24,286 nucleotides of DNA from a virus, in the IMG/VR virus record IMGVR_UViG_3300036826_000062, positions 1-24,286 of that record; one strand, 5' to 3'. The translations under genes and the position numbers were made by a program. Position 1 is the stretch's first letter, and each line of letters begins with the position of its first letter. The notes under the pieces are model-generated. The model had not been told where the DNA came from, did no database searches, and was given only the letters and a program-made list of their open reading frames with translations. Shown here piece after piece: positions 8,901 through 15,722 of this stretch.

Positions 8901-11340
8901 CGGCCTGGGAGAGGTTCGGCGTCGGCGTGCCCTGGCGTCGCGCCGCATCCTGCAGCGCCTGGTCGGTAACGAACTCGGGCGTGCCAGGCTCGTACCCGGG
9001 TCGCGGAACCGCCATGCCCTCGAGCACGTCTGGCGGGTTGCCGCGCACCCTGGCGACGGCGTTGGGTACGCCGCCGAGCGCCGCGCCGACCTGAGCCTGC
9101 GCCGGTTGGCGGCTCCGCAGCGCCTCCTGCACACCAGGTCGCTCGGCCACCGAGCGGACGCCGCCGGCAGCGGTCGAGAGCCCGATATCGCCAGCCAGCG
9201 GACCGACGAAGCCGCCGACCAGCGGCGCGAACGGGCGCAGCCCTTCTGGGAGATTCGGCGCGCCCGCCTCGCCTGCCGCGGTGCCGAGCCCCTGCGCGGC
9301 TATCTGCGTCAGCGCCGTGACCAGCCCTCGCGCGGTCAGCCCCTCTGGACCCGCGGCGATGGTCATGATCACGTTCATCGGGTTGAGCGTCTGACCGAGC
9401 GCGGTGCGCGTGAACTGCTCCTGCTCGGGCGTCGGGTTCCAGCCCGCGGCCTTACCGCGCTGGATGATCGCCAGTGCCGCGGCGTCGCCCGTCCTGGCCG
9501 AGCCTTCCTGCCCCGCGGCCTCACCCGCAGCACCAGCCATGAGCCCGGTGCCCAGACCGAGCGTGTCCTGCTCCACCTGGCTGACCGGCACGCCGGCAAG
9601 GTCGGCGAGTTGCTGGCGTCGCCCTTCGGGGGTCTGCGCCTGAGCTCGCGCGGCCTGCACCTCTGGCGGTTCGGTGAACGCCGCGCGCGTGGCGCTGCCG
9701 AGACCGCTGAAGCCCTGGCCGATCGTCTCGCCAGCGGTGTCGAGTGCCTGGCGTGCGGGGGTGCCCGCGGCCAGCGGCGGCGTTTCCTGGGCGGCGTTGA
9801 TGCGGTCGCGCAGGGTGCTGATCTGATCCTGCAGCGCGTTCAACTGCTCGAGCGCCTGACGGTGGTCGATGACCAGCGGCTGGAGCGTCTCCTGGCCGCG
9901 GTCCAGCCCCGCCTGCAGGACGTCGGACGCCGCGCGCCTGCCGCCAGTGATCGCGCCGCCGACGGCGTCAGAGACCGCGGCGGGAGCGTTCTCGACTGCC
10001 TGGCCGACCTGGTCGCGGATGCTGGTGTACGTCCTGGTGACGCCGTCGACCCACCCCTGCGCGGGGTAACCAGGCTCGTCCACCACGTAGCCGGCCTGCC
10101 GTAGATCGTTGACGAACTGGACCGGGTTGTGGCGGTCGGCCCACGCCTGCGCGTAGCGCGGCGCGCCGCTCACCAGGTCTACGAATGCCTGGAACGACGC
10201 CGCCGGGGAGTCGTAGCCAGCCCACCTCGAGCCGTTCTGACCGTTGCCCTGGATCGAGAAGAGGTTGTTGAGCTTCTGCGCGTTCGAGCTCTGGCCCCAT
10301 CCCGTCTCCCATCCAGCGATGCTGGTGAGGATGGCGGGGTCGATGCCTGTCGCGTCGCCGACTTGCTTGGCGAGACCGGCCACCGAGTCGATGAAGGCAT
10401 CCTTGCCCTGGCCGACCCGATCGAGCGTTGACTGCAGCGGTGACGCCTGCGTCGGAGTTGGCGCGGTCGCGACCGCTGCGCCGCCAGGTTGCTTGGTGCC
10501 CTGCTCGTACGGGCGCGGGTCGATCAACTGGTTCAGCGGGTCGCCGCTGGCGGCGTTCTTGCGGACCTCGTAGTGCAGATGCGGCGAGCCTTCGGTGCCG
10601 CTCTCGCCCATCTCGGCGATGTGCTGGCCGCGCTGCACCTGGTCGCCGACCTTCACGTCGGCCTGCTGGAGATGCATGTACGCGTGCGTCAGCCCGTCCG
10701 AGTCCTGGACGTAGACGATCAGCCCACCAGCGCCGCCAGGGTCGCGGAAGACGTTGGTGACCGTACCCGGCGCGAAGGCGTCGACCTCCGTCCCGATGCC
10801 GCCGCCGTTGGCTGGCACCAGGTCGACGCCGCGGTGCGGCGTGCCCGTTCGGTAGTCGCCGGTGTAGGTCGCGCCGAAGTCGAACTGCGTCTTCCACTTC
10901 GAGCCCAGGCCCGTCACGTCGGTGCTGGTCGCTGGCTCGCTCGAGTGCGGCAGCGCCCCCGTTCCTGGCTGCGGCTGGCTCAGGTCGGTCGGCACCTGGT
11001 TGGTCTGCTGGTTCCCCTGGACGACCTGGTTAGCGTAGTCGGTGAGTTGCTTCTGGACGTTGGCGGCGTTGTTGGCCTGCTGCTGCGCCTGGTCTGCCGC
11101 GGCCTGCCGCGCGGCGTCTGCAGCCTGCTGTGCCTGGTTGTACGCCTGCGTCGCGTACTCGGATAGCTGCGCCTGGACGTCCTGGAGCGACGAGCGCCCC
11201 GCCCGCTGCAAGTCCTCGAGCGTGTCACCGACCGTCTGCTGGACGGGCTGCAGGATGTTCTGATTCAGCGAACGCGCGTAGCTCTGGAGTTGATCCTCGA
11301 TCGACCCCTGCAGATCGTCTTTGAGGATCGTTCCAGGCAT
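2983..11340 (-). CDS. Giant polyvalent ejection-type virion protein with M23 peptidase and glucosaminidase-like domains
   Basis: This 2785-residue protein starts at the ATG at 11340, 3 nt after the preceding stop. Residues 10-120 form a Gln/Ala helix. Residues about 165-280 are an M23 (LytM-type) endopeptidase with HRGVD (H169, D173), AYMH (H223) and the HLH pair (H254, H256). Residues about 305-445 resemble FlgJ-type glucosaminidases or lysozymes, with E345 in GWETGWG as candidate acid and an NNLFSIQG motif. Residues about 820-900 hold a small phage domain (ARWYEE, REAAVLMGAFGG). Residues about 1900-2120 are a charged coiled coil. The C-terminal third has the THMVN and PFVQTPANI motifs I associate with large polyvalent phage proteins, and a hydrophobic segment near 2445. 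The likely role is cell-wall penetration and DNA ejection, analogous to T7 gp16 or N4 internal virion proteins. The analogy is inference; the hydrolase motifs are visible. Confidence 0.88.
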   Translation of the reverse strand: MPGTILKDDLQGSIEDQLQSYARSLNQNILQPVQQTVGDTLEDLQRAGRSSLQDVQAQLSEYATQAYNQAQQAADAARQAAADQAQQQANNAANVQKQLTDYANQVVQGNQQTNQVPTDLSQPQPGTGALPHSSEPATSTDVTGLGSKWKTQFDFGATYTGDYRTGTPHRGVDLVPANGGGIGTEVDAFAPGTVTNVFRDPGGAGGLIVYVQDSDGLTHAYMHLQQADVKVGDQVQRGQHIAEMGESGTEGSPHLHYEVRKNAASGDPLNQLIDPRPYEQGTKQPGGAAVATAPTPTQASPLQSTLDRVGQGKDAFIDSVAGLAKQVGDATGIDPAILTSIAGWETGWGQSSNAQKLNNLFSIQGNGQNGSRWAGYDSPAASFQAFVDLVSGAPRYAQAWADRHNPVQFVNDLRQAGYVVDEPGYPAQGWVDGVTRTYTSIRDQVGQAVENAPAAVSDAVGGAITGGRRAASDVLQAGLDRGQETLQPLVIDHRQALEQLNALQDQISTLRDRINAAQETPPLAAGTPARQALDTAGETIGQGFSGLGSATRAAFTEPPEVQAARAQAQTPEGRRQQLADLAGVPVSQVEQDTLGLGTGLMAGAAGEAAGQEGSARTGDAAALAIIQRGKAAGWNPTPEQEQFTRTALGQTLNPMNVIMTIAAGPEGLTARGLVTALTQIAAQGLGTAAGEAGAPNLPEGLRPFAPLVGGFVGPLAGDIGLSTAAGGVRSVAERPGVQEALRSRQPAQAQVGAALGGVPNAVARVRGNPPDVLEGMAVPRPGYEPGTPEFVTDQALQDAARRQGTPTPNLSQAELQQLPGLEGTRMRDLNEVREAVEAGMPAARWYEEVVQQVRQDTGQDINPREAAVLMGAFGGNAGVQANYHAMLSVFDAMRRAKPDLSGFEDMTVPQIQASPEYARVEALVGADAGYADRTMLARVMRGYRTGEIPVPSGAKLSSYTQNFLNALNDLYDPYSTQDVWQGRLFGSRLQSATRGADVIPGTPDVSGNDAAYRSMHSLTNWIAREMNIPPRQAQAAGWTVFRTLWNDPIIGPGLKTDAIGLSDAIRQGYASGVLHPPSMATAGLQEVAGPRINAAPGTNPTINKINDVRDRIAGRAVDANGNPLAATHNTPPPDTATAIQDWALYHPSIQSAAQQRGVLDPSGFQYGKTVGASATRPRRPVGNGPAAVLRDLAISDSPILRVRGGDISLDENGKIPWLVPEHDVQKVGPNTYVNVVGIGDEAAHVVGRRLGADSFNHADPNARGSGGLAIDGLPGQAEQARIAQALQGEGLPVIREQTGTGIRVPLTEGKIGALGKAVQRVLANEGAQANVVAYSGETHAVNTAGAGRARGARNQSSAAGPLGVPAGNELRGQRLAASLFRDAPGADFPAAQPPGTGVGDVVRAAVARRARGEANVPFAINAAGGLAGGIAGNAATPEGASPEERLRNIGLGALTGLAATHGITRGLAGPLRPAEVAPGRVSEGFRAPEARQGLELRATTQEPPGGPGEVPPRTVSGREPRTLGEVYSNRYALREAAPGETPMSADEMLSYASDLEDRYQAVQNQRDTVDEMIRNAGQKIDRPRWAAGLTEKQIAYIAREHGASPYEEGWYDRVGLEEGSGEVRDELREGRWIGNQELLGKKQTPAELRRERTLLDAELGAIEQAHAQMANAPAEPNLVRVTSAEEAARATAPTELPFDTGAPPEPGAAPVGEAGGARDEGARTAQEIVLSKGRGSIRQDRGEISGQRGGIVGTALTDAEAVQRAVGTPPSARTEANMPNLDSMVRDEPVIAAQIRRAVEDNPDLFEAYRQGRISQDSLKNDLATRVGMSLEDWKKTKVGQGFNPEELVALQAAAIEQQGRLEDLGRDILAKGGIDELSPEELAFSVARLADATQILAVARGGRTTAGRTLNALKNVFDRTQAQGITASNERIAAQRLASQARRAAAKATSVLTKGRELEREATTAKAEASRQGAPKNIIDQIAKAYDDLDKYNAMTLHEKAAVQDALKAERAKRAAARKARVRGAPEELLKALQDELRAEQDNFARRRDTWETMAFWDSKSFENAMQKRTNFRGQLYIEQQRKVANIAAKNAEKEAAAQFTRSLNERVNQQKKTERLLEAIGGREVTKEVLGNFLATLNDPDPGATAKFLKGMAKQTNWGRAAIVRIAGLVSAPITHMVNLGGNTAGALIEDLAVRPTVVGIDKIRAAVTGGERQAYAGELLPSLQAYGPGFLGSLGNAVRVLRTGINPNEAADLSKIRAGFQSGNEVVDAAVEMPLRLLTAEDVLFRGGATAYHATRVATREAIREGFRGKAVLGRANSIIKNLEDYPELAKEVADAAARDVYQERRNIPLPRQFPGQDTAATRAGRAAVQQVVPFVQTPANITAQGIAMSPLGFAGALEAMQGAREMPRGTRAERYAQGRQTLLAEERAARAMLGTGLLGAGLALGAAGMMTAAYPEDPKEASTLPQGWRPWSLRLRNPIDGSYDYIPLQNLGVMGMPLAMAAIATDPTHKGKNIFSDSDTLGQAATGIGKYVIDNTFLQGVSDFIDALQDPQRRGSKFAEGLVASYGPYSSLGREMQRAFGVASRNPREGLRGLIDAMEANYPGLSGNVPPTLTPLGEERTQGATGLGRLIPYRYDVERDEPTLQALRLGNVGVPAVPKAVGVGRGYGVDLTEDERVGLQRSRGQAIIAAVDKLRQNPRFAAYERTLNTAPRNSPAYADALTRYNGALQAAVSGAAESANNQFVRQLGRDQVQARMKLNRDIEPTYLGAPPGPALEEAVGG

Positions 11341-11343
11341 GCG

Positions 11344-11832
11344 CTACATCCCTGGCAGCGTCGGCTGCACTGGCGGAGCCGCGGCGGGCGCAGGTAACGC
11401 CGCGGGCGGAGGCACCGCAGCGATTGGTGGAGCTCCGCCGACCGCCGCGGCTCCGGGAGTGGGAGTGGGGGGAGCGGCTATGGCGGCGTTCTGGGGGTTC
11501 TTGAGCGCCTGCTCGAAGGCGTCGGGCTCGATGCCCGTCGGCTTGCCATCCATGCCGAGCGGCGGGTCTGGCACGCCAATACGGTCGGTCACGTCCAGGA
11601 ACTGCTGCGGGTCGCGCTGCGCCTCCTGCATCAGGAAGTTGCGGTCGTTGCGGCGGTACGCGTCGGCATACAGCGCGTCGAGCTCGGCGTTGGAGACGCT
11701 CGCCATGTCAGGATGGCGCGCGTTGTTGCCGAAGACACCGTCGGCGATGGGCTTGGCGTCGCGGCTGATTTCGTTCTGAATCTCGTACTGGAACTGCTGG
11801 AGCTCGCCGCGCTTGGTGTAGCGGGTAGGCAC
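11344..11832 (-). CDS. Small virion-module protein with Pro/Ala-rich tail
   Basis: This 162-residue protein is unrecognised. It starts at GTG 11832, with GGAGG 12 nt upstream inside the end of the neighbouring mini-gene. It ends 3 nt before the giant ejection gene, so the two are surely co-transcribed. Residues 1-110 are polar and helical (KRGELQQFQYEIQNE and similar). Residues 115-162 are almost entirely Pro, Ala, Gly and Val, a disordered tail. Its place between portal and ejection protein fits a scaffold, head-completion or chaperone-like role, but nothing in the sequence decides between these. Confidence 0.75.
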   Translation of the reverse strand: MPTRYTKRGELQQFQYEIQNEISRDAKPIADGVFGNNARHPDMASVSNAELDALYADAYRRNDRNFLMQEAQRDPQQFLDVTDRIGVPDPPLGMDGKPTGIEPDAFEQALKNPQNAAIAAPPTPTPGAAAVGGAPPIAAVPPPAALPAPAAAPPVQPTLPGM

Positions 11833-11838
11833 GCCTTC

Positions 11839-11958
11839 TCAGTGCCTCCAGTTGTCACGCGCGGGGTCGCCGCCGAAACGTTGCGCCAGCCACAGCGCCA
11901 CCAGGAACAGCACAAAGAAGCCGGCCACGATGCCGCCGACAGCGAACGCGACCAGCAT
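11839..11958 (-). CDS. 39-residue single-span membrane protein, possible holin-like peptide
   Basis: The coding strand from ATG 11958 gives one uninterrupted hydrophobic helix (about residues 2-25: VAFAVGGIVAGFF and on), followed by a short charged tail ending DNWRH. GGTGA lies 7 nt before this ATG, overlapping the stop of the previous mini-gene, which is why I chose it. In-frame GTG 11964 and TTG 11979 are alternatives. GGAGG within its last codons serves the next gene. Small size, one membrane span and co-location with other hydrophobic mini-genes fit a holin or antiholin, but no family match is claimed. Confidence 0.55.
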   Translation of the reverse strand: MLVAFAVGGIVAGFFVLFLVALWLAQRFGGDPARDNWRH

Positions 11959-11965
11959 CAGCACG

Positions 11966-12103
11966 TCACCGCGGGTCAATCCCGAAGCGCCTGGCACGTT
12001 CGTCTTCCCACTCACGGATGCCCTTCGAGAATCGCCACCAGCCCCACACGAACAACGCGTCCAGCCCGAGCCACCCCACCAGCACCCACAGCCACCAGGT
12101 CAC
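11966..12103 (-). CDS. 45-residue tryptophan-rich membrane protein
   Basis: The start is GTG 12103, chosen because GGGGAGG lies 6 nt upstream and the GTG overlaps the preceding stop as GTGA. Residues 3-23 form a very hydrophobic helix (WWLWVLVGWLGLDALF). The remaining 22 residues are highly charged (KGIREWEDERARRF). Eight of 45 residues are Trp, which is extreme. The topology is one span with a soluble C-terminal tail. It could be a holin-type or other membrane-active peptide; its function is unknown. A longer in-frame ATG at 12223 exists, but it has no comparable ribosome site and would overlap two other mini-genes. Confidence 0.6.
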   Translation of the reverse strand: MTWWLWVLVGWLGLDALFVWGWWRFSKGIREWEDERARRFGIDPR

Positions 12104-12180
12104 GTCCAGCCTCCCCACGGACAGCCGCACGTATCCGAGCGGTGCGTCAGGACGTGGAGCAGCACGGCAAGCCAGGTCAT
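12100..12180 (-). CDS. 26-residue mini-ORF in the coupled cluster
   Basis: ATG 12180 is preceded by AAGGAG at 9 nt and overlaps the stop of the upstream mini-gene as ATGA. Its own stop overlaps the next start as GTGA. The product begins MTWLAVLLHVL and ends with two Cys and two Trp. It may be a real micro-peptide or mainly a translational relay that delivers ribosomes to the next start. The ribosome site and two exact overlaps are the only evidence. Confidence 0.4.
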   Translation of the reverse strand: MTWLAVLLHVLTHRSDTCGCPWGGWT

Positions 12181-12275
12181 ACGTAGCGACTCCTTGGGAA
12201 TCGAGTCCAGCGGTCGCAGCCATGCCACCACGCGTTCCACAGAATCCACTCGAGCAGCGTGTGCCGTCTCGCCAT
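12177..12275 (-). CDS. 32-residue Trp/Arg-rich mini-ORF immediately after the portal gene
   Basis: ATG 12275 shares one base with the portal stop (TGATG), a classic reinitiation arrangement. The product, MARRHTLLEWILWNAWW and on to SRYV, is a short amphipathic helix with five Trp and several Arg in 32 residues. There is no strong independent ribosome site, so expression would depend on portal translation. The stop overlaps the next mini-gene (ATGA). Function is unknown; membrane association is inferred from composition. Confidence 0.4.
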   Translation of the reverse strand: MARRHTLLEWILWNAWWHGCDRWTRFPRSRYV

Positions 12276-14260
12276 CAGTACCTGATGGTCTGCTGCGCGG
12301 GACCAACCCCGCCAGCCGGTACGCCGCCCTGCGCGCCCTGAACGACCGCGGGGTACGGCGGCGGAGCCACGCCTGCCCCGTTGGGCGCTGCAGCCAACGC
12401 TCCCAGGTCGGGCACGCCGCCCAGACCAGGACCGCCGCCCTCGAACACGCCAGGTTGCGGGGCTCCAGCCTGCGGCCCTGGCAGGGGCAGGTTGCTGTAC
12501 TGCGCGCGAGCCATCGCTTGCTGCGCCTTCTGGAGAAGGTCGCCGCGGCCCGCGTTCATGAACACCTCCTGGTAGAGCCACTGCTTGTACGCCGGGCTCT
12601 GGCGAATCTCGTCGCGGGCGATGCTGCGCCGAATCTCGTCAGGGTTATCGCCCATGTACGAGACCGCCTCGTCCTTGCCCCACGTTCCCGCGGCGAGCCG
12701 CTCGTGAGCGTAGCGCGCCATGATCATCTCGTCGGTCGGTAGCTGCGCCTGGACCTCCCAGGCAATGTGCATCGGGCGTTCCAGGTCTTTCGGCCCGAAG
12801 CCGATGTACTCCGCCTTGGCCTGGTTGCTGCCGTCGACCGCGTCGCCACCGCCGTAGAACACCCAGACCTTCTCACCGGCGTGCTCGCGAATCAGGCTCC
12901 ACATCTTCTCGGTCTGCCCCTTCAGGAGCGACTCGAGACCGTGCCGAACGGGGCCGATCCTGGTGCGCGTGTACTGCAGCACCTGGGAGATGGCGAAGCC
13001 AGCGCCTTCCATGCCCGAGAGCGTGGTCACTCGCGGCGACTCCAGGTCGCGGATGGCCCCGTCGATCAGCGCCATGTGCTTCTCGAGCGTGGCGGCGTCG
13101 GGGTACTGGATGCGCTGCAACTGCCGTCCGGGAGGCAGGTTCAGAATCTCGCCTGGATGCACGCTGGTCTGTGGCTCACGCGGCAGACCGTCGTCGCCGA
13201 TGACGCCCGCGGCGGGCGTATCACCGTAGGTCACCAGCGGCGACAGAAGGTCTCGAGCGACGTACTGTGCATGCATGGCGCGCAGGTACTGGCGGTACTT
13301 GACCAGCCACAGCTTCGTCCTGCCGATCGACCAGCCCACCTTGCGGTTGCGCCAGTGAGACATCGTCAGGCCCGGTGCATAGTCATAGGGAACGCCAAAT
13401 GGATAGCGATGGCGGTACTGTTTGACGACGTAGCCGGTGGCTTCCTGATGATAGTTTCGACCGACTACGGCCCAGGTCGCCCACTCTTCATCCCAATGCT
13501 CGTACAGATGCACCGTTGAGTTGGCGACGCGCCCGGCTTCAATCGTGTTGGTCTGCTGGCCGAGCTCCTGGGGCACGATATTGCCCTGCTTGTCGTACCC
13601 GAGCCGATAGCGTCGGAACGCGAAGCGGACGGGGAGCTCGCTGACCTCGAGCACCTCGCAGAGCTCGCCGCCCGACCACTGCGGATACACGCTCCGCGGG
13701 TCGACGTAGGCCCAGATGAACGGCGGACCGGCCTGCTTCTTGGCGTCCTCTGTGGCGCGGTCGTACGTGTCGTAGACCGCCTTCGACGCATTGCTGAGCG
13801 GAGCCTTCAGCGCGTACCTGGTCGCCCACAGGTCAGACGCCCAGAGCATCTTCGACCAGCCGCCGCCGTCGTTCAGGCACGCGTCCGAGACTTGCGTCAT
13901 CGTGTCCTGCCCTGGCGTGCGCGTCCCACAGTGCCAGAGCGTTTCTTCGGTGAAGTGCTCGAGCTTGCTGGCTACGGTCTGCGCCGTGTCGCCCTCGCCG
14001 CCGACGATCGACAGCCGCGGACGGTCCAGGGTCAGGATGGCGGTCTGCTGGAACGCCTCTTCGGTGATGTCGGGATCGCGCGGGTCGACGTTGACCAGGA
14101 CGTAGTCTTTGTCGGCCTCCTGCATCGCCGGCGTCCGCATTTCGCGCTGGTCGCGGAAGGCGTCGATATCCCGATCCTGCTGCAGGTACAGGTCGCCGAG
14201 CTCGGTGCCCAGGCTCAGCAGGTATTCGTCAGTCGGCGCGGCTAGACCGTCCTGCGCCAC
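12275..14260 (-). CDS. Portal protein
   Basis: This 661-residue portal forms the dodecameric ring at the capsid vertex through which DNA is packaged and ejected. It starts at GTG 14260, with GGAGG 6 nt upstream. Length and order (directly downstream of the large terminase) fit the family. Family-like features are a helical N-terminus (TELGDLYLQQDRDIDAF), a central mixed region rich in Trp and Tyr, and, near residues 395-440, the helical stem-type segment ALIDGAIRDLESPRV, then SGMEGAG and ISQVLQYTRTRIGPV, ahead of a long helix (LLKGQTEKMWSLI). The last 60 residues are a Pro/Gly/Ala tail, probably disordered. The portal call rests on pattern and position; assigning a subfamily would need a profile search. 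Confidence 0.85.
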   Translation of the reverse strand: MAQDGLAAPTDEYLLSLGTELGDLYLQQDRDIDAFRDQREMRTPAMQEADKDYVLVNVDPRDPDITEEAFQQTAILTLDRPRLSIVGGEGDTAQTVASKLEHFTEETLWHCGTRTPGQDTMTQVSDACLNDGGGWSKMLWASDLWATRYALKAPLSNASKAVYDTYDRATEDAKKQAGPPFIWAYVDPRSVYPQWSGGELCEVLEVSELPVRFAFRRYRLGYDKQGNIVPQELGQQTNTIEAGRVANSTVHLYEHWDEEWATWAVVGRNYHQEATGYVVKQYRHRYPFGVPYDYAPGLTMSHWRNRKVGWSIGRTKLWLVKYRQYLRAMHAQYVARDLLSPLVTYGDTPAAGVIGDDGLPREPQTSVHPGEILNLPPGRQLQRIQYPDAATLEKHMALIDGAIRDLESPRVTTLSGMEGAGFAISQVLQYTRTRIGPVRHGLESLLKGQTEKMWSLIREHAGEKVWVFYGGGDAVDGSNQAKAEYIGFGPKDLERPMHIAWEVQAQLPTDEMIMARYAHERLAAGTWGKDEAVSYMGDNPDEIRRSIARDEIRQSPAYKQWLYQEVFMNAGRGDLLQKAQQAMARAQYSNLPLPGPQAGAPQPGVFEGGGPGLGGVPDLGALAAAPNGAGVAPPPYPAVVQGAQGGVPAGGVGPAQQTIRY

Positions 14261-14279
14261 CGTTCACCTCCGAGAGCCA

Positions 14280-14423
14280 TCAGTACAGGTCCGTCCAGGT
14301 ACAGCCTGGTCGCTCACAGAACACCTCGCCATAGCCGCGGAAGCGCACCAGGTGACCGATCGCCGGCCAGAGCCAGTAATCGAGCCACGGCCAGCGACTG
14401 CCGATGTAGCAGCGCCAGTTCAT
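14280..14423 (-). CDS. 47-residue Trp-rich Cys-motif protein between terminase and portal
   Basis: ATG 14423 overlaps the large terminase stop as ATGA, with GAGG just upstream, and the gene ends 19 nt before the portal start. The product (MNWRCYIGSRWPWLDYW and on) has six Trp, a Cys near the N-terminus and a C-terminal FCERPGC pair. This layout, a short Cys/Trp helix followed by a Cys pair, resembles small zinc-binding proteins often seen in phage genomes. Zinc binding is inference from three Cys residues. Function is unknown. Confidence 0.55.
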   Translation of the reverse strand: MNWRCYIGSRWPWLDYWLWPAIGHLVRFRGYGEVFCERPGCTWTDLY

Positions 14424-15685
14424 CGCCTCGAGCCAGCAAATCCATATCTCGTCCGCGCAGCCGGGGTGCTGCGCTCGTGTTGCGAGCCAAGATACGCCAA
14501 AGAGAGCGCGGTGACGCAATCATCGTGCATTCCAGACGGAGCACCGTAACGCAGCATGCCGGTAGCACTGACCTTGGCCTCGTACGCCAGGAGCTCGCCC
14601 GACTGCGTCGCGTCGTCCAGGAGCGTGATCAGCCCCTGCTCGATGCCCAGGGAAAGCGCCTGGACCGCCGCCGCCTTGCTCGCGTTGGTCGCCGTCCAGG
14701 AGTAGACCGGCAGCGGTTGCCGCGGCGCGCCGATGACCCGCGGGTAGCCACGTTGCAGTCGCTCCACCAGCGGACCGCCCATACTGTTGGCCTCCGCCAC
14801 GATCTGCAGCGGCTTGTAAATCTCCGCCAGCTTGTGCAGCCGCTCGGTCTGGAACTCGTACTCGGTCTGCGAGTAGCGGTCGATGACGCGCTGTTCCATC
14901 AACGTCGCGTCCAGGACGCTCACGACCGTGTAGTCGTTCGTTCTGCCCCAATCAACGCCGAAGACGTGGACGTGCCCGCGGGTGGGGCCGGCTGGCTTCA
15001 GCCTCGAGACCGCCCCGACGCCGCGGAAGACGCCCGCTCCTTCAACCTGCAGGAAGCGCGCCTCGAACTCCTGCGCGTAGTCGCGCTCGGGCATCTCCTG
15101 CTTGGCCGCGGCGAGCTCGTCCTTGCGAATATGCGGATTGACCGCCGTCGGCATCTGCCACGACATCCAGTCCTGCTCCTGGTCATCCTGGCCGCGCAGG
15201 TACAGCACGTAGAAATCGTTCAACCCGCGGGGGGTGCTCAACCACCAGGACTGACCGCCCAGGTCGGCCAGCGTTGGCCGTAAGGCTTGATTCCAGATGT
15301 CCAACAGGTTGGGCACCATCGCCGCCTCATCGACCACGATCCTGGCGTACTTCCGACCGCGGGCGGGATCGCCAGTGTCCATCGACCAGCACTCGATCGT
15401 GCCGCCGCCGTACACCTCGAGCCGATGCTCCTGCTCGCTCTTGTTGGTCACCACCGGCCCCAGGAGCCGCTTGAGCTCGCGCCAGCTTTCCTCCAGGAGC
15501 TTGTACGTCGGCCCAAACCAGCCCGCCGGCTGGTGCTCGAGCGCCGTCCTGATCACGAGCTCGTGGCCCATCGTGCTCTTGCCCGACCGTCGCCCCAGAG
15601 CCACGACGTTGTGCCGCCGCGCCTCCCGCTGAATCTGCGCCTGAGCGTTGTGCGGTCTGGGCAGCAGGACGCTGAAATCAGGCAC
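14420..15685 (-). CDS. terL: Terminase large subunit (packaging ATPase and nuclease)
   Basis: This 421-residue two-domain motor translocates DNA through the portal and cuts the concatemer. Visible motifs are Walker A GRRSGKST (31-38), Walker B IVVDE (116-120), the coupling motif STPRG (150-154), and the RNase-H-like nuclease carboxylates D245 (FGVDWGR), E299 (AEANSMGG) and D386/D387 (HDDCVTAL). The set is complete, so both activities are expected. The start is GTG 15685; a weak AGG lies 8 nt upstream. This ribosome site overlaps the -35 box of the divergent plus-strand promoter. The gene is separated from the putative small subunit by a reverse-oriented cassette, so its mRNA must run antisense through that cassette unless a promoter inside it is used. 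Confidence 0.93.
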   Translation of the reverse strand: MPDFSVLLPRPHNAQAQIQREARRHNVVALGRRSGKSTMGHELVIRTALEHQPAGWFGPTYKLLEESWRELKRLLGPVVTNKSEQEHRLEVYGGGTIECWSMDTGDPARGRKYARIVVDEAAMVPNLLDIWNQALRPTLADLGGQSWWLSTPRGLNDFYVLYLRGQDDQEQDWMSWQMPTAVNPHIRKDELAAAKQEMPERDYAQEFEARFLQVEGAGVFRGVGAVSRLKPAGPTRGHVHVFGVDWGRTNDYTVVSVLDATLMEQRVIDRYSQTEYEFQTERLHKLAEIYKPLQIVAEANSMGGPLVERLQRGYPRVIGAPRQPLPVYSWTATNASKAAAVQALSLGIEQGLITLLDDATQSGELLAYEAKVSATGMLRYGAPSGMHDDCVTALSLAYLGSQHERSTPAARTRYGFAGSRR

Positions 15686-15715
15686 TTGACACGCCTAGTC
15701 TATGCGGCTTACAGT
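15686..15715 (+). promoter_or_regulatory. Sigma70-like promoter of the plus-strand cassette
   Basis: TTGACA at 15686-15691 matches the -35 consensus exactly. TACAGT at 15710-15715, after an 18-nt spacer, matches four of six -10 positions. Transcription would begin near 15721-15723, at the ATG of the first cassette gene. The match is visible; activity is inferred. Confidence 0.6.
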
Positions 15716-15722
15716 AAGCGGC

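Noticed and set aside
6538-10104. 1188-codon open frame on the plus strand
   Set aside because: It is the antisense of the 2785-residue gene, which has clear domain motifs. Its translation is Arg/Val/Leu-rich without motifs, as expected for a shadow frame in GC-rich DNA.
15702-15722. Earlier ATG for the 85-residue cassette gene
   Set aside because: It falls between the -35 and -10 boxes of the promoter, so it would not be on the transcript from that promoter.
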